Positions 1 to 9,192 of a stretch of 46,804 nucleotides of DNA are shown here, piece after piece. The notes beneath the pieces are model-generated. The model did no database searches. It was not told where the DNA came from and was given only the letters and a program-made list of their open reading frames with translations. Position numbers and translations under genes: made by a program. This DNA comes from Candidatus Binatia bacterium (GTDB lineage: Bacteria; Desulfobacterota; Binatia; UBA1149; JAJCZL01): assembly GCA_028278325.1 (NCBI GenBank), contig JANQEO010000467.1, positions 1-46,804 on the forward strand. The letters run 5' to 3'. The stretch's first letter is position 1. The number at the start of each line of letters is the position of its first letter.

Positions 1-302
1 TTCCCTCTCTGGGCCTGAAAGTGGTCACCGCCGAATGTGACGGCTTCGCGGGTGAGGTCGCCCATCGCTGGACCGGAGAGTTCGACGATGCAGTGTTCGC
101 GCTCTATGACCACCGCACCAACGGCGTCAGCCTGAGACGAAGCATCGGCAGCGACATCGACCTCTCACGGTTGGCGGGCGCTTTCGACGGTGGCGGGCAT
201 GCGGCGGCTGCCGGCTGCAACATCCCGTCTCCGACCGACGGGAGAGCGGCGGTGATAGCCCACAAGATCACCGATGTGCTGACAAGGAAACACGCCAAGT
301 GA
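1..302 (+). CDS. DHH/DHHA1 phosphoesterase, C-terminal end (cut by window start)
   Basis: The frame is open from base 3 and enters from the left, so only the last ~100 residues are present; the in-frame GTG at 21 is almost certainly internal. The tail has the DHHA1 signature: a strand ending GVSLRRS, then the glycine/histidine loop GGGHAAAAG about 34 residues before the stop. In NrnA- and RecJ-type nucleases this loop holds the substrate nucleotide, while the Mn2+-binding DHH residues are in the missing N-terminal domain. The stop overlaps the next start (GTGA, 299-302), so the gene is probably co-translated with the NUDIX gene. Oligoribonuclease, pAp phosphatase and cyclic-dinucleotide phosphodiesterase cannot be told apart from this fragment. 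Confidence 0.8.
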   Translation, partial: PSLGLKVVTAECDGFAGEVAHRWTGEFDDAVFALYDHRTNGVSLRRSIGSDIDLSRLAGAFDGGGHAAAAGCNIPSPTDGRAAVIAHKITDVLTRKHAK

Positions 303-847
303 CCAACTCACTGGCCAGCCTGGTTTCCAAGTACGGAGACCCGAAGAGGGTGACATGTCAGCTTCCGATGCTGAAGTTTCCCCCGGTAAACGAGAATCGC
401 CACGGTGAAGTCTGCATGGCCATCCTTCGCCCTAACGGCCGCTTCTTACTGCAGACCAAACAGTCCTACCCCAACTCGATAATGCGGCTGCCTACAGGCG
501 GCATCAAAGAGAGCGAAGACATCGAGCACGCTCTGTTCCGTGAGATCTGGGAAGAAACAAACCTCGAAGTCGACGTCGAGCGCTTCGTAGCTACGCTCCG
601 TTACAACGACGGTAAGACCAAGTCGGGCTTCCAGACCCACATGTTCTTCTGCCTGGAGATCAAGGGAGACCTTCAGGTCAACGACCCCAAGGAAAGGATA
701 TCGGCGTGGGCTGAAGCCAAGCCTGACGAACTGCGCGGCTACGCCGAAGAACTCCGCCAGATCACCCCCAGCTGGAACAGCTGGGGCCACTTCCGTGCGG
801 CAGCTCTCGACGAGCTCGCCGAATTCTGTACACGCGAAAAGGTCTGA
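299..847 (+). CDS. NUDIX hydrolase
   Basis: 182 residues, GTG start overlapping the upstream stop by 4 bases. A complete Nudix box lies at residues 67-89: G67, E73, then REIWEE at 81-86, with the Mg2+-binding glutamates in REUxEE. The usual Gly near the end of the box is Asn88. The family cleaves nucleoside diphosphates linked to another moiety; the substrate cannot be read from the sequence. Coupling to a DHH phosphoesterase suggests nucleotide or RNA-end clean-up (inference). The next gene begins 6 bases downstream, so the first three genes probably share a transcript. Confidence 0.88.
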   Translation: MTNSLASLVSKYGDPKRVTCQLPMLKFPPVNENRHGEVCMAILRPNGRFLLQTKQSYPNSIMRLPTGGIKESEDIEHALFREIWEETNLEVDVERFVATLRYNDGKTKSGFQTHMFFCLEIKGDLQVNDPKERISAWAEAKPDELRGYAEELRQITPSWNSWGHFRAAALDELAEFCTREKV

Positions 848-853
848 CCCTCG

Positions 854-2353
854 GTGCGCCGGCGCCTCGGCCTTCTTAGCGGTCCGATAGTTCTGCTGGC
901 GGTCGCGTTCGCACCCGCGCCTGCGGGGATGGATCGCAACGCACAACTGACTGCGGCGATCACGCTCATGATGGCTGTCTGGTGGCTCACCGAAGCCGTG
1001 CCCGTGGCGGTTACCGGTCTGGTGCCGTTGGTAGGTTTCCCCGTGGTGGGTGTCATGTCCGCAGCCGATATTGCCGCGCCTTACGCGAGCCAGACCAACA
1101 TGCTGTTCCTTGGTGGTCTCATAATCGCCACGGCGATCGAGAGATGGGGACTACACCGCCGCATCGCGCTGAATACGGTAGCAAAGTTTGGTCGTACCCC
1201 CTCCACGCTCGTGCTCGGGTTCATGGTCGGTACGGCCTGCGTGTCGGCGTGGATATCCAACTCGGCCACGACGATGATGATGCTGCCCATCGCGATGGCT
1301 GTCATCCAGTATTTCCGGGAAACGGATGCAGAGCTGGGCAACACACTGGCTCCTATCTTGATGCTGGCAGTCGCCTACTCAGCGACGATCGGCGGCCTGG
1401 CGACCATCGTGAGCACGCCGCCCAACGCCGTTTTCGTCGGCGCTTTCCGGCAGCTCTTTCCCCAGGCTCCCGAGATCGGATTCCTTCAGTGGATGCTGGT
1501 CGGGGTTCCCATCGCCGCGATCATGATTCCTCTGGCATGGTTCTACCTGGTGAGAATCGCCACCAAACTCGGCCGGCGCAAAATTCGTGTCGACATGGCG
1601 AGCATCCATTCCCAACTCGAGGGGCTGGGAAAGCTCAGTGGAGCAGAGCTTCGCGTGCTCATCGTTTTCTGCATCACGGCCGCCCTCTGGATGTTCAGGC
1701 GCGACATCAACCTGGGAAGTGCGACCCTGCACGGTTGGGCGTCGTGGCTGCCCATGCCTTCCGCGGTCGGCGACTCCACCGTAGCCATGACCATGGCCCT
1801 GGCGCTCTTTGTCTTGCCCGCCGGCAAAGGCTCGAAAGATAGGCTGCTCGACTGGGAGACCGCGGTGCGCTTACCCTGGGGAGTCATCGTACTGTTGGGT
1901 GGGGGCTTTGCGCTGGCGGAGGCGATCCGGGTGTCGGGGCTTGCCGAGTGGCTCGGCGGTAATCTCGCCTGGGTAGGCGATGCCCCGCCTTTGCTGAGCA
2001 TCGCCATGATCGCGTTGGCAATCAGCTTCGCCACCGAGATCACCACGAACACGGCGATCACCACCATCATGATGCCGATACTGGCATCGAGCGCGGTGGC
2101 CAGCGGCAGCGATCCGCTCCTGCTGATGGTGCCCTGCACCCTGGCGGCGTCTCTTTGCTTCATGATGCCTTCGGGCACGGCACCCAACGCCATCGTGTTC
2201 TCCGGAGGAGAGCTGACCGTTCCCTTGATGGCCAGGGTGGGTGTCGGCTTGAATCTCATTGCAGTGATCGTCGTAACGGCGATGACCTACTTCGTAGCGG
2301 TGCCGGTCTTCGACATACAGGTAAGCGGACAACCGGCATGGGTGATCGACTGA
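854..2353 (+). CDS. SLC13/DASS family sodium-dependent anion (dicarboxylate) transporter
   Basis: 499 residues, GTG start, many hydrophobic helices. Family hallmarks are visible: WWLTEAVPVAVTGLVPL at ~43-59, a first Ser-Asn motif WISNSATTMMMLP at ~133-145, and a second copy TNTAITTIMMP in the C-terminal half, followed by MPSGTAPNAIVFSGG. In the DASS fold the two inverted repeats each carry such an SNT-type motif, which binds Na+ and the carboxylate of the substrate in the inner membrane. The first motif reads SNS rather than SNT. Likely substrates are di- or tricarboxylates (succinate, malate); sulfate-type members also exist, so substrate is inferred only. Confidence 0.88.
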   Translation: MRRRLGLLSGPIVLLAVAFAPAPAGMDRNAQLTAAITLMMAVWWLTEAVPVAVTGLVPLVGFPVVGVMSAADIAAPYASQTNMLFLGGLIIATAIERWGLHRRIALNTVAKFGRTPSTLVLGFMVGTACVSAWISNSATTMMMLPIAMAVIQYFRETDAELGNTLAPILMLAVAYSATIGGLATIVSTPPNAVFVGAFRQLFPQAPEIGFLQWMLVGVPIAAIMIPLAWFYLVRIATKLGRRKIRVDMASIHSQLEGLGKLSGAELRVLIVFCITAALWMFRRDINLGSATLHGWASWLPMPSAVGDSTVAMTMALALFVLPAGKGSKDRLLDWETAVRLPWGVIVLLGGGFALAEAIRVSGLAEWLGGNLAWVGDAPPLLSIAMIALAISFATEITTNTAITTIMMPILASSAVASGSDPLLLMVPCTLAASLCFMMPSGTAPNAIVFSGGELTVPLMARVGVGLNLIAVIVVTAMTYFVAVPVFDIQVSGQPAWVID

Positions 2354-2396
2354 TGCCTCCTTCTCTTGTCCAGCGGACTATGGTTTAAGTCCGGCC

Positions 2397-2801
2397 ATGC
2401 AGCCCACCCTTACCCATGTCGCACTGCTGTGCCGGGACATCGACAAATCAGTCGACTTCTACTCCCGCTATGCCCGCCTTGTCGAGGTGCACCGCCGCGT
2501 GGACGATGACGTCACCGTGGTGTGGATCGGAGAGAAGGGGCGGGAAACAGAGTTCGTTCTGGTCCTCCTGGGTTTCGACCACGCCGATGCCGTCGAGCCG
2601 GCGCCACTCGCTCATCTCGGTTACGCCGTCGACTCGCGAAGCGAGGTCGACCGGCTGGCGAACATGGCCGACCAAGAAGGAATCGTGAAAGATCCGCCCA
2701 CCGACGGCGGACCGGTAGTGGGCTACTATTGCATCGTCACCGACCCGGACGGCAACCAGGTCGAGTTCTCTTACGGTCAGTCTCTCGGGCCGGGCCGGTA
2801 A
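2397..2801 (+). CDS. VOC (glyoxalase/bleomycin-resistance fold) family protein
   Basis: 134 residues, ATG start. It opens LTHVALLCRDIDKSVDFYS, the beta-alpha start of a VOC module with a metal-binding His at position 7, and ends with DPDGNQVEF, whose Glu is the usual last metal ligand; an intermediate AHLGYAVD supplies another His. One protein has two beta-alpha-beta-beta-beta units, as in single-domain glyoxalase I and related dioxygenases. No specific substrate can be assigned. It lies 43 bases after the transporter on the same strand and ends 4 bases before the convergent CaiB gene. Confidence 0.85.
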   Translation: MQPTLTHVALLCRDIDKSVDFYSRYARLVEVHRRVDDDVTVVWIGEKGRETEFVLVLLGFDHADAVEPAPLAHLGYAVDSRSEVDRLANMADQEGIVKDPPTDGGPVVGYYCIVTDPDGNQVEFSYGQSLGPGR

Positions 2802-2805
2802 CCGT

Positions 2806-4005
2806 TCAGAGCACTCCCTCGGAACGAAGGGCCTCTATGTCCTCGCTGCCCAACCCCAGTATCTCGGTCAGAACCTGATCGCTGTGTTGGCCCAGCAACG
2901 GCGCGGGGCCTACATCGACTGCGTGGGCGTTGCCCATCTTGATCGGGCATCCGGGGACGTCGATGCTGCCCCTGTCGGGATGCTCGACCGACACGATCAT
3001 GTCACGAGCCCGCAGGTGCGGGTCCTTGAACAGATCGGCGGAATCGAGCACGGCGCCGCAGGGAACGCCGTTGTCACTCATGCTGCGCATGACCTCGTAC
3101 TTGTCGCGCGCCTCGGTCCACTGAGAAATCATCTCGGTCACTTCATCCCAGTGATTGTTACGCTCGGCTTGCTCTTCATAGCGATCATCGCCGATGAGTT
3201 CTTTACGGCCGATGCACTCCAGCACGCCATGCCACATTCTCTTGGTGGTACACATTATGTAGACGTAGTCGTTGGGCCCGCCGCCGGTACAGGGATATAG
3301 ATCGGTCGGAGACACCAGCCCGACGCGGTTTCCGAAACGCATCGCCGGCATACCGCCGGTCAGATAGTGGGCCACGAAGGCCGAGCGTCCGAAGTTGACC
3401 ATCGCATCCTGCATCGACACCTCTACGTACTGGCCCTTTCCCGTGCGCTCGCGCTCGATGTAAGCGGCGAGGATAGCGATGCCCAGATGGACGCCCGTTC
3501 CGCTGTCGGCGAAAGTGTATCCCGGTCTCAAGGGCGGGGTCTCAGGTGTGCCGTTGACCGACAACACGCCGCCCATTGCCTGAGCGACCATGTCGAAGCT
3601 CTTGTAGTCTTTGTACGGCCCGGTGCTGCCGTAGCCGCGTATGGCCGCGTAGATCAGATCGGGTTTGGCCGCGCGCAGCGTCTCGTACCCGACCTCCAGT
3701 TTGTCGGCGACACCCTCGGCGAAGTTTTCCGCCACGACGTCGCACTTGGTCACGAGTTCGAGTAGCAGCTCCCGCCCCTTCGGTTGCTTGAGGTCCAAGG
3801 TGAGAGAACGCTTGTTGGCGTTGAACATCAGGAAGTAGAAGCCGTCCTTGCCCGGCAGCTCAGATATCATCGCCCTGCCCGGGTCACCCCCCGGAGGCTC
3901 GACCTTGATCACATCGGCGCCCAGCCAGGCGAGCAGCTGGGTGCATGATGTGCCCGCTTCCCATTGGGTGAGATCCAGGATTCTTATTCCTTCGAGTGCT
4001 GCCAT
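2806..4005 (-). CDS. CaiB/BaiF family (class III) CoA-transferase
   Basis: 399 residues, ATG start. The class III CoA-transferase N-terminus is intact: LEGIRILDLTQWEAG, LGADVIKVEPPGGDPGR, and the nucleotide-contacting block NKRSLTLDLK at 64-73. The catalytic Asp that forms the acyl-anhydride/CoA-thioester intermediate (Asp169 of formyl-CoA transferase) is best matched by Asp167 in TFADSGTG, followed by RERTGKGQYVEVSMQDA. These enzymes move CoA between carboxylic acids (formyl/oxalate, carnitine, bile-acid, methylsuccinyl types). The acyl substrate cannot be read here. It is the last gene of a leftward group behind the lactonase-like protein (9-base gap). Confidence 0.9.
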   Translation of the reverse strand: MAALEGIRILDLTQWEAGTSCTQLLAWLGADVIKVEPPGGDPGRAMISELPGKDGFYFLMFNANKRSLTLDLKQPKGRELLLELVTKCDVVAENFAEGVADKLEVGYETLRAAKPDLIYAAIRGYGSTGPYKDYKSFDMVAQAMGGVLSVNGTPETPPLRPGYTFADSGTGVHLGIAILAAYIERERTGKGQYVEVSMQDAMVNFGRSAFVAHYLTGGMPAMRFGNRVGLVSPTDLYPCTGGGPNDYVYIMCTTKRMWHGVLECIGRKELIGDDRYEEQAERNNHWDEVTEMISQWTEARDKYEVMRSMSDNGVPCGAVLDSADLFKDPHLRARDMIVSVEHPDRGSIDVPGCPIKMGNAHAVDVGPAPLLGQHSDQVLTEILGLGSEDIEALRSEGVL

Positions 4006-4014
4006 GGCGTCTTT

Positions 4015-5070
4015 CTATCCGTCGTCCTCCTGCGTGTGAAGCAAGACCGCAGGGCTGTCCAGGGCAGCGAGCACCGACAAGTCGTGGCCGGGCACGACTA
4101 CCAGATCGGTGGCCAGTTCCGCGAACTTCTTGATACGCCAAGCGTGCTGCCACCACTCCTCGGGCAGGGCCGTCCACCTCGGCTTGGAGACGAAGCGCCA
4201 GCTATTCGTAGTAATGGCTGCGTTGCCCGCAAGCATCAGAGTCAAGCCGGGCAAGGTCACGATCGCTCCTTGAGTTCCTCGGTCCTGACCGCTCAAACTC
4301 ACGAGGATGACCGATCCGTCTCCGAACACGTCGTGACGGCCGGCGAAAATCGCAAACGGTCGAGAGTCATCGTAGTCGACGTGACGCCAACTCCTGACTT
4401 CTTCGATCGAAGCTCTGTCCAGCAGAGTGGTGAGACTTCGCACACCTACATCCTCGCGGCGAGCTCTCCGGTCCACGACGACTTCGGCATCTTCGAAGCC
4501 CGATAGGCCGCCGGTCTGGTCGAAGCCGAGGTCCGATACGATGACGTGCGCGACAGCAGACGGATCTAGGCCGGCGTCCCTCATCTGCTTGGCAAGATCG
4601 CCGGCAGGTGAGGGGCTCACTTCCATGAGGGCTTCGACAAGCGGGCTCGGATAGACGAACTTGCCGCCTTCGTCCGCTCGAGAGACCCCAGTGCCGAAGA
4701 CCACCAAGCCTTCGTCCGGATGCTCCAATACGAAGCCGGGCAGATCGATCGTCAGCATCTTCGACCACGCGCCGCCCCCATGCACCAGAGGAGCCGGCAG
4801 GGTCAACGTCCCCGTGTTGAAAGCGTGCAGGCGCCTTACTTCTCCAGCGGCCGGCGGCGGCCAATCATGCAGAACGGGTTCGATGCGCGGCACTCTGAGG
4901 GGTTCGTCACAGCCCCAGGAAAGAACCGATAGCGCCAGCAAGACGCCGAGCGTGTGAATTAAGCGGCGTAGCCTGCGTCGATGAAAGAAGATCAGAAAGA
5001 GTCGGAGCCTACGGCCAGTAACAGCCGAAGGGATCACGAGAGATCTCGGACAGACTGTCCGCGAGAGCAC
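4015..5070 (-). CDS. Metallo-beta-lactamase-fold (AHL-lactonase-like) protein with lost metal ligands
   Basis: 351 residues from a GTG at 5070; a GTG at 5037 is an alternative start, and neither has a clear ribosome site. An N-terminal hydrophobic stretch (~38-50, ending LSWGC54) suggests export, possibly as a lipoprotein, although the lipobox is poor. The body follows the lactonase layout: FVLEHPDEGLVVFGTG (normally DTG), VIVSDLGFDQTGGL at 177-189 (normally HxHxDH), SGQDRGTQ at 260-267 (normally HTPGH), LAGN at 280-283 (normally GD), and PGHD at 327-330. Thus nearly all Zn ligands are replaced: Asp180, Gly182, Gln185, Gln262 and Asn283, with only Asp184 and His329 kept. A binding or structural role is more likely than Zn hydrolysis (inference). 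Confidence 0.75.
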   Translation of the reverse strand: MLSRTVCPRSLVIPSAVTGRRLRLFLIFFHRRRLRRLIHTLGVLLALSVLSWGCDEPLRVPRIEPVLHDWPPPAAGEVRRLHAFNTGTLTLPAPLVHGGGAWSKMLTIDLPGFVLEHPDEGLVVFGTGVSRADEGGKFVYPSPLVEALMEVSPSPAGDLAKQMRDAGLDPSAVAHVIVSDLGFDQTGGLSGFEDAEVVVDRRARREDVGVRSLTTLLDRASIEEVRSWRHVDYDDSRPFAIFAGRHDVFGDGSVILVSLSGQDRGTQGAIVTLPGLTLMLAGNAAITTNSWRFVSKPRWTALPEEWWQHAWRIKKFAELATDLVVVPGHDLSVLAALDSPAVLLHTQEDDG

Positions 5071-5374
5071 CTATGAACCGGTCGCCACGCTGGTCGTAAT
5101 AGGCTGTCCAGCGCCCGTTGCCTTTCTTCCAGTACAACTGGTAGGCACCGGTGCTGGGACGCAGCTGCGCGATTCGATGTTCGATCACGTCGCTGCTGCA
5201 GCCGTCGCGAACACGGTGGATTACGGTGATAACGCCCGAGTTGTTCCGATGTGCCAGGAGCACGCCGCGCGGGCCTACTCTCCATCCCAGGATTCGGCGT
5301 ACGAGGAAGGGTACGAAATCGTAAATCGTTGCCGCTCGTTGAGCGTTCTTCCTTGATACCGAGGTGCGTGCCAT
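5009..5374 (-). CDS. DUF3024-like small protein
   Basis: 121 residues from the ATG at 5374; the frame stays open to 5503 but the upstream part crosses an AT-richer intergenic stretch and looks non-coding. The C-terminus has the aromatic pattern of DUF3024: HRIAQLRPSTGAYQLYWKK, then GRWTAYYDQ, then DSLSEISRDPFGCYW at the very end. Short DUF3024 proteins have no established role. The 3' end overlaps the next leftward gene by 29 or 62 bases depending on its start, suggesting coupling. No membrane segment or catalytic motif is visible. Family assignment is by remembered pattern and is moderate. Confidence 0.6.
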   Translation of the reverse strand: MARTSVSRKNAQRAATIYDFVPFLVRRILGWRVGPRGVLLAHRNNSGVITVIHRVRDGCSSDVIEHRIAQLRPSTGAYQLYWKKGNGRWTAYYDQRGDRFIGALADSLSEISRDPFGCYWP

Positions 5375-5565
5375 CCGCGATTGAGAATACAGACGGTTGA
5401 GCCTATGGGGCAAGTAACTAGTGTAACTAATTGCCTGGAGTGCACCCAAAGTGCAAATTTCACCAAAGTTTAGTTGCCGATGATTATTGACGCTTTGCGA
5501 CACGAAAACCCGCTATTAGAACAACGGTCCGATCACGCGCTTGCCGCAGACGGGGGATCATCACG
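5375..5565. promoter_or_regulatory. Divergent intergenic region between DUF3024 gene and asd
   Basis: This 191-base gap is clearly more AT-rich than its surroundings and separates divergent genes, so it must hold both promoters. It contains a tandem GTAACTA (around 5413-5428) and a repeated GTGCA (around 5440-5453). No -35/-10 pair with normal spacing stands out. The asd start is preceded by GGGGGA about 9 bases upstream. Confidence 0.4.
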
Positions 5566-6648
<1,083 letters not shown>

Positions 6649-6658
6649 GTCCGGGCGC

Positions 6659-8041
6659 GTGGCCGCCCCCCAGTACGCACCGGCGGATCTTCCCGAGAAG
6701 CCGCATGGCTTCTTCAAGCTGGTAGGTCCCGGCGCCGTTCTCGTCGGCCTTTCCATCGGAGCCGGCGAACTGATCGTTTGGCCCATACTGACGGCGCGCT
6801 TCGGTGCAGCCGTCGCTTGGGCGGCAGTGCTCGGCCTCCTCCTTCAACTGATCATCAACATCGAGGTGGGCCGCTACACTCTGGCGAGCGGAGAAAGCGT
6901 ATACGGCGCCGTGGCCCGTCTCAGCAAGCGCTGGGTGCCGATCTTCCTCGTGCTCAACGTATGCGGCTGGATTCTGCCCGCCTGGGCGCGCACCTGTGCC
7001 GGCGCGCTAAAGGCGCTGGTCGTGGGACCCACCGGCCCGGGGGAGCCGTGGCTATGGACGGCCATCACCTTCGCAATGGTCGGGACTGTCATGTTCGGGC
7101 CTCGCCACGTCTACCGCTACCTGGAGAAGATCACGATCACTCTCGTTGTCATCATGCTCGTCGGCCTGATCGTGATCGCGGCCACCATCGCCACACCGGA
7201 GTCCTTCGTTGCCCTGGCTGAAGGTTTGAGCAACTTCGGACGCAAACCGGCGGGACTGCCCACCTACGAACTGTTCTCGGCCATCGTGTTCGCCGGCGCC
7301 GGCGGCACGACCAACCTCATGCTTTCCTATTATCTGCGCGACAAAGGCTGGGGAATGGGAGCACGCGTGAGGGATCACGAAGGATCGACTCGAGCTTTCC
7401 GTGTCAGCGACACGCCTCCCAACCGCAACCGTTGGCGGCAATGGTTCACGCACATGCGAGCCGACCAATCCTTGTTCTTCTGGATCACGAACACCGTCAC
7501 CATCCTTCTGTTCGTGATCAGCGCCCTCGTGGTTCTGCACCCCGCGGGTATCGTGCCCGAAAGAGAGATGCTGGTGCTGCAGGAGGCTGCCATCCTCGAG
7601 AGAGTCTGGGGAAGCACGGGAGCATACGTGTTTCTGGCCGTGGGCATCGCTTGTCTGTTCTCGACTCAGCTCACACTTCTCGACGGTGTCGCTCGTAGTT
7701 GTGCCGATCTTCTCCACAGTAACTACGCCTGGGCCTCACGCCGACCCTTTGCATCCTGGTACAAGGGCATCGCATTGGCGTGGATGGTCGCCGGCACCTT
7801 ACTGACCTGGGCGTGGTCGAGCCTGCCCCCCGCCATGTTTCTGCTCTCCGCCGGGTTCTTCGGAGGGCTCGCGATGGCTCTCTACTGCCCCTTGCTGCTG
7901 AGGGCCAACCTGGTGTTGCTGCCCGATTTCTGCCGACCCTCACGGATGGAAACCGGGCTAATGGGCGCAGTCAGCGCGTTCTACGTGTGCTTCGCCCTGG
8001 CGTCCATCTGGGTAGTCGGGACGCGGCTTATCGGCTACTGA
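6659..8041 (+). CDS. Nramp-family (LeuT-fold) membrane protein lacking the DPGN and MPH metal motifs
   Basis: 460 residues, GTG start, about 11 hydrophobic helices. The N-terminus PHGFFKLVGPGAVLVGLSIG is recognisably Nramp, but helix 1 reads SIGAGE (32-37) where metal transporters have DPGN. In helix 6 the metal-binding MPHNL is replaced by GTTNL within GAGGTTNLMLSYYL (213-226). The Asp and Asn of helix 1 and the Met of helix 6 that bind divalent metal are therefore gone. A polar 35-residue loop (RDHEGSTRAFRVSD onward) follows helix 6. This is a divergent Nramp clade whose substrate is unknown; transition-metal import should not be assumed. Confidence 0.8.
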   Translation: MAAPQYAPADLPEKPHGFFKLVGPGAVLVGLSIGAGELIVWPILTARFGAAVAWAAVLGLLLQLIINIEVGRYTLASGESVYGAVARLSKRWVPIFLVLNVCGWILPAWARTCAGALKALVVGPTGPGEPWLWTAITFAMVGTVMFGPRHVYRYLEKITITLVVIMLVGLIVIAATIATPESFVALAEGLSNFGRKPAGLPTYELFSAIVFAGAGGTTNLMLSYYLRDKGWGMGARVRDHEGSTRAFRVSDTPPNRNRWRQWFTHMRADQSLFFWITNTVTILLFVISALVVLHPAGIVPEREMLVLQEAAILERVWGSTGAYVFLAVGIACLFSTQLTLLDGVARSCADLLHSNYAWASRRPFASWYKGIALAWMVAGTLLTWAWSSLPPAMFLLSAGFFGGLAMALYCPLLLRANLVLLPDFCRPSRMETGLMGAVSAFYVCFALASIWVVGTRLIGY

Positions 8042-8166
8042 AGGCCCCGGCGACGCAGCATTCCGCATGGCGAATGCGGTGTCCACGGGCCCGAACGCGG
8101 GCTTGGTGCGAAAGGGCGTTTTAACCTGAGAATCCGAGAGCTAATATTGGAAGTTAGGTAGTTGTC

Positions 8167-9120
8167 ATGGCCAGGCGCAGAACCGTCCAGGACCGTGTAA
8201 CGGATTTCCTGATCAAGCACCTCACCAAGGAACACCACGGCTACAACCAGCGGTTTCCGAACGACATCTCAAGGATGGCCCGGACCCTCAAGCCCGGTGA
8301 CATCGTGTTGGTGGAGGGCTCTCAACGAGTCAGTGAGGTCATCAAGTATCTGACCCAGAGCTGTTGGTCGCATGCCGCACTCTACGTCGGAAACACTCTG
8401 ATGAAGCGAGGCGATGCTACCTCCGACGAGCTCTACGCCGAGTACGGAGACGATGCCTACGCGATGCTGGTCGAAGCCAACGCGGAAAGCGGCGTAATCG
8501 CTGTCCCGCTGGCCAAGTACCGGCATCACAACGTGCGTGTGTGCCGTCCCATCAATCTACGTCCGGGAGACCTGAACACGGTCTTGCAAACGGTGATCGG
8601 TCAGATCGGTGCGCCTTACAACGTCAGGCACATCGTCGATCTCCTGCGTTACTTCTTCCCGGTGAGCCTCATACCGAAACGCTTCCGCCGCAAAGCGCTC
8701 GAGCACTCGGGGGAATTCTCCCAGCAAGTCATTTGTTCGGCTCAGATCGCGATGGCGTTTCAGAAGGTTCGCTACCCGATACAGCCGCACGTGACGCTAG
8801 TGGACGAGTCGACCGTCGGCAACGGCAGGCTGCTTTCGGGATTCAAGTGGCTACCGCGCTTTGGCAGCCGGAACAGCGTCTTGGAGACCTACAAGCGCGG
8901 GGTGTTCACTCCGGCTAACCCCAAGCTGGTAACACCTCGCGATTTCGATCTCTCACCCTACTTCGAAGTGGTCAAGCTCCACCTGCGCAGCAAAGGGGAA
9001 TTCGACTACAAGAAGATCGTGTGGTCGGGTCAGAAAGACTCCGTCTCCGAAAACGGCCGCGAGATCGAGGCCGAGGCGGAAGCCGCCACCGTGCAGCGTG
9101 CTGCCAAAGGCAACGGTTGA
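8167..9120 (+). CDS. YiiX/YebB-like permuted NlpC/P60 (papain-like) hydrolase
   Basis: 317 residues, ATG start. Strand-turn KPGDIVLVEG is followed by WSHAALYVG with the candidate catalytic His69, a Glu in LVEANAESGV (~103), and the candidate nucleophile Cys190 in QQVICSAQIAMAF. The order His then Cys is that of circularly permuted NlpC/P60 enzymes (YiiX, LRAT-like), which act on amide or ester bonds of peptides or lipids. No signal peptide is visible, so it is probably cytoplasmic. The last ~100 residues (KRGVFTPANPKL onward) extend past the catalytic domain and end in a Glu/Ala-rich tail. Substrate unknown. Confidence 0.75.
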   Translation: MARRRTVQDRVTDFLIKHLTKEHHGYNQRFPNDISRMARTLKPGDIVLVEGSQRVSEVIKYLTQSCWSHAALYVGNTLMKRGDATSDELYAEYGDDAYAMLVEANAESGVIAVPLAKYRHHNVRVCRPINLRPGDLNTVLQTVIGQIGAPYNVRHIVDLLRYFFPVSLIPKRFRRKALEHSGEFSQQVICSAQIAMAFQKVRYPIQPHVTLVDESTVGNGRLLSGFKWLPRFGSRNSVLETYKRGVFTPANPKLVTPRDFDLSPYFEVVKLHLRSKGEFDYKKIVWSGQKDSVSENGREIEAEAEAATVQRAAKGNG

Positions 9121-9123
9121 CAG

Positions 9124-9177
9124 GCCCGCAGCGGGACAGCGTCCGCCCGGACATCCTCCGGCCCGGCGACTGCGGGC
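9124..9177. terminator. Structured element at a convergent gene junction
   Basis: In the 72-base gap between the convergent hydrolase and DUF1329 genes, GCCCGCAG (9124-9131) and CTGCGGGC (9170-9177) are perfect inverted repeats. The enclosed 38 bases can form smaller stems, for example GGAC/GTCC at 9134-9137 and 9141-9144. The position suits a bidirectional stop signal, but there is no T-run on either side, so intrinsic termination is not certain. Confidence 0.35.
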
Positions 9178-9192
9178 TCCGAGTGGCCCGCG

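Noticed and set aside
5487..5519. TTGACG and TATTAG as an asd promoter
   Set aside because: The spacing is 21 bases, outside the usual 16-19.
8063..8079. Hairpin CCGCAT/ATGCGG after the Nramp-like gene as terminator
   Set aside because: The stem is short, has no T-run, and a second small stem nearby is no better; not strong enough to list.
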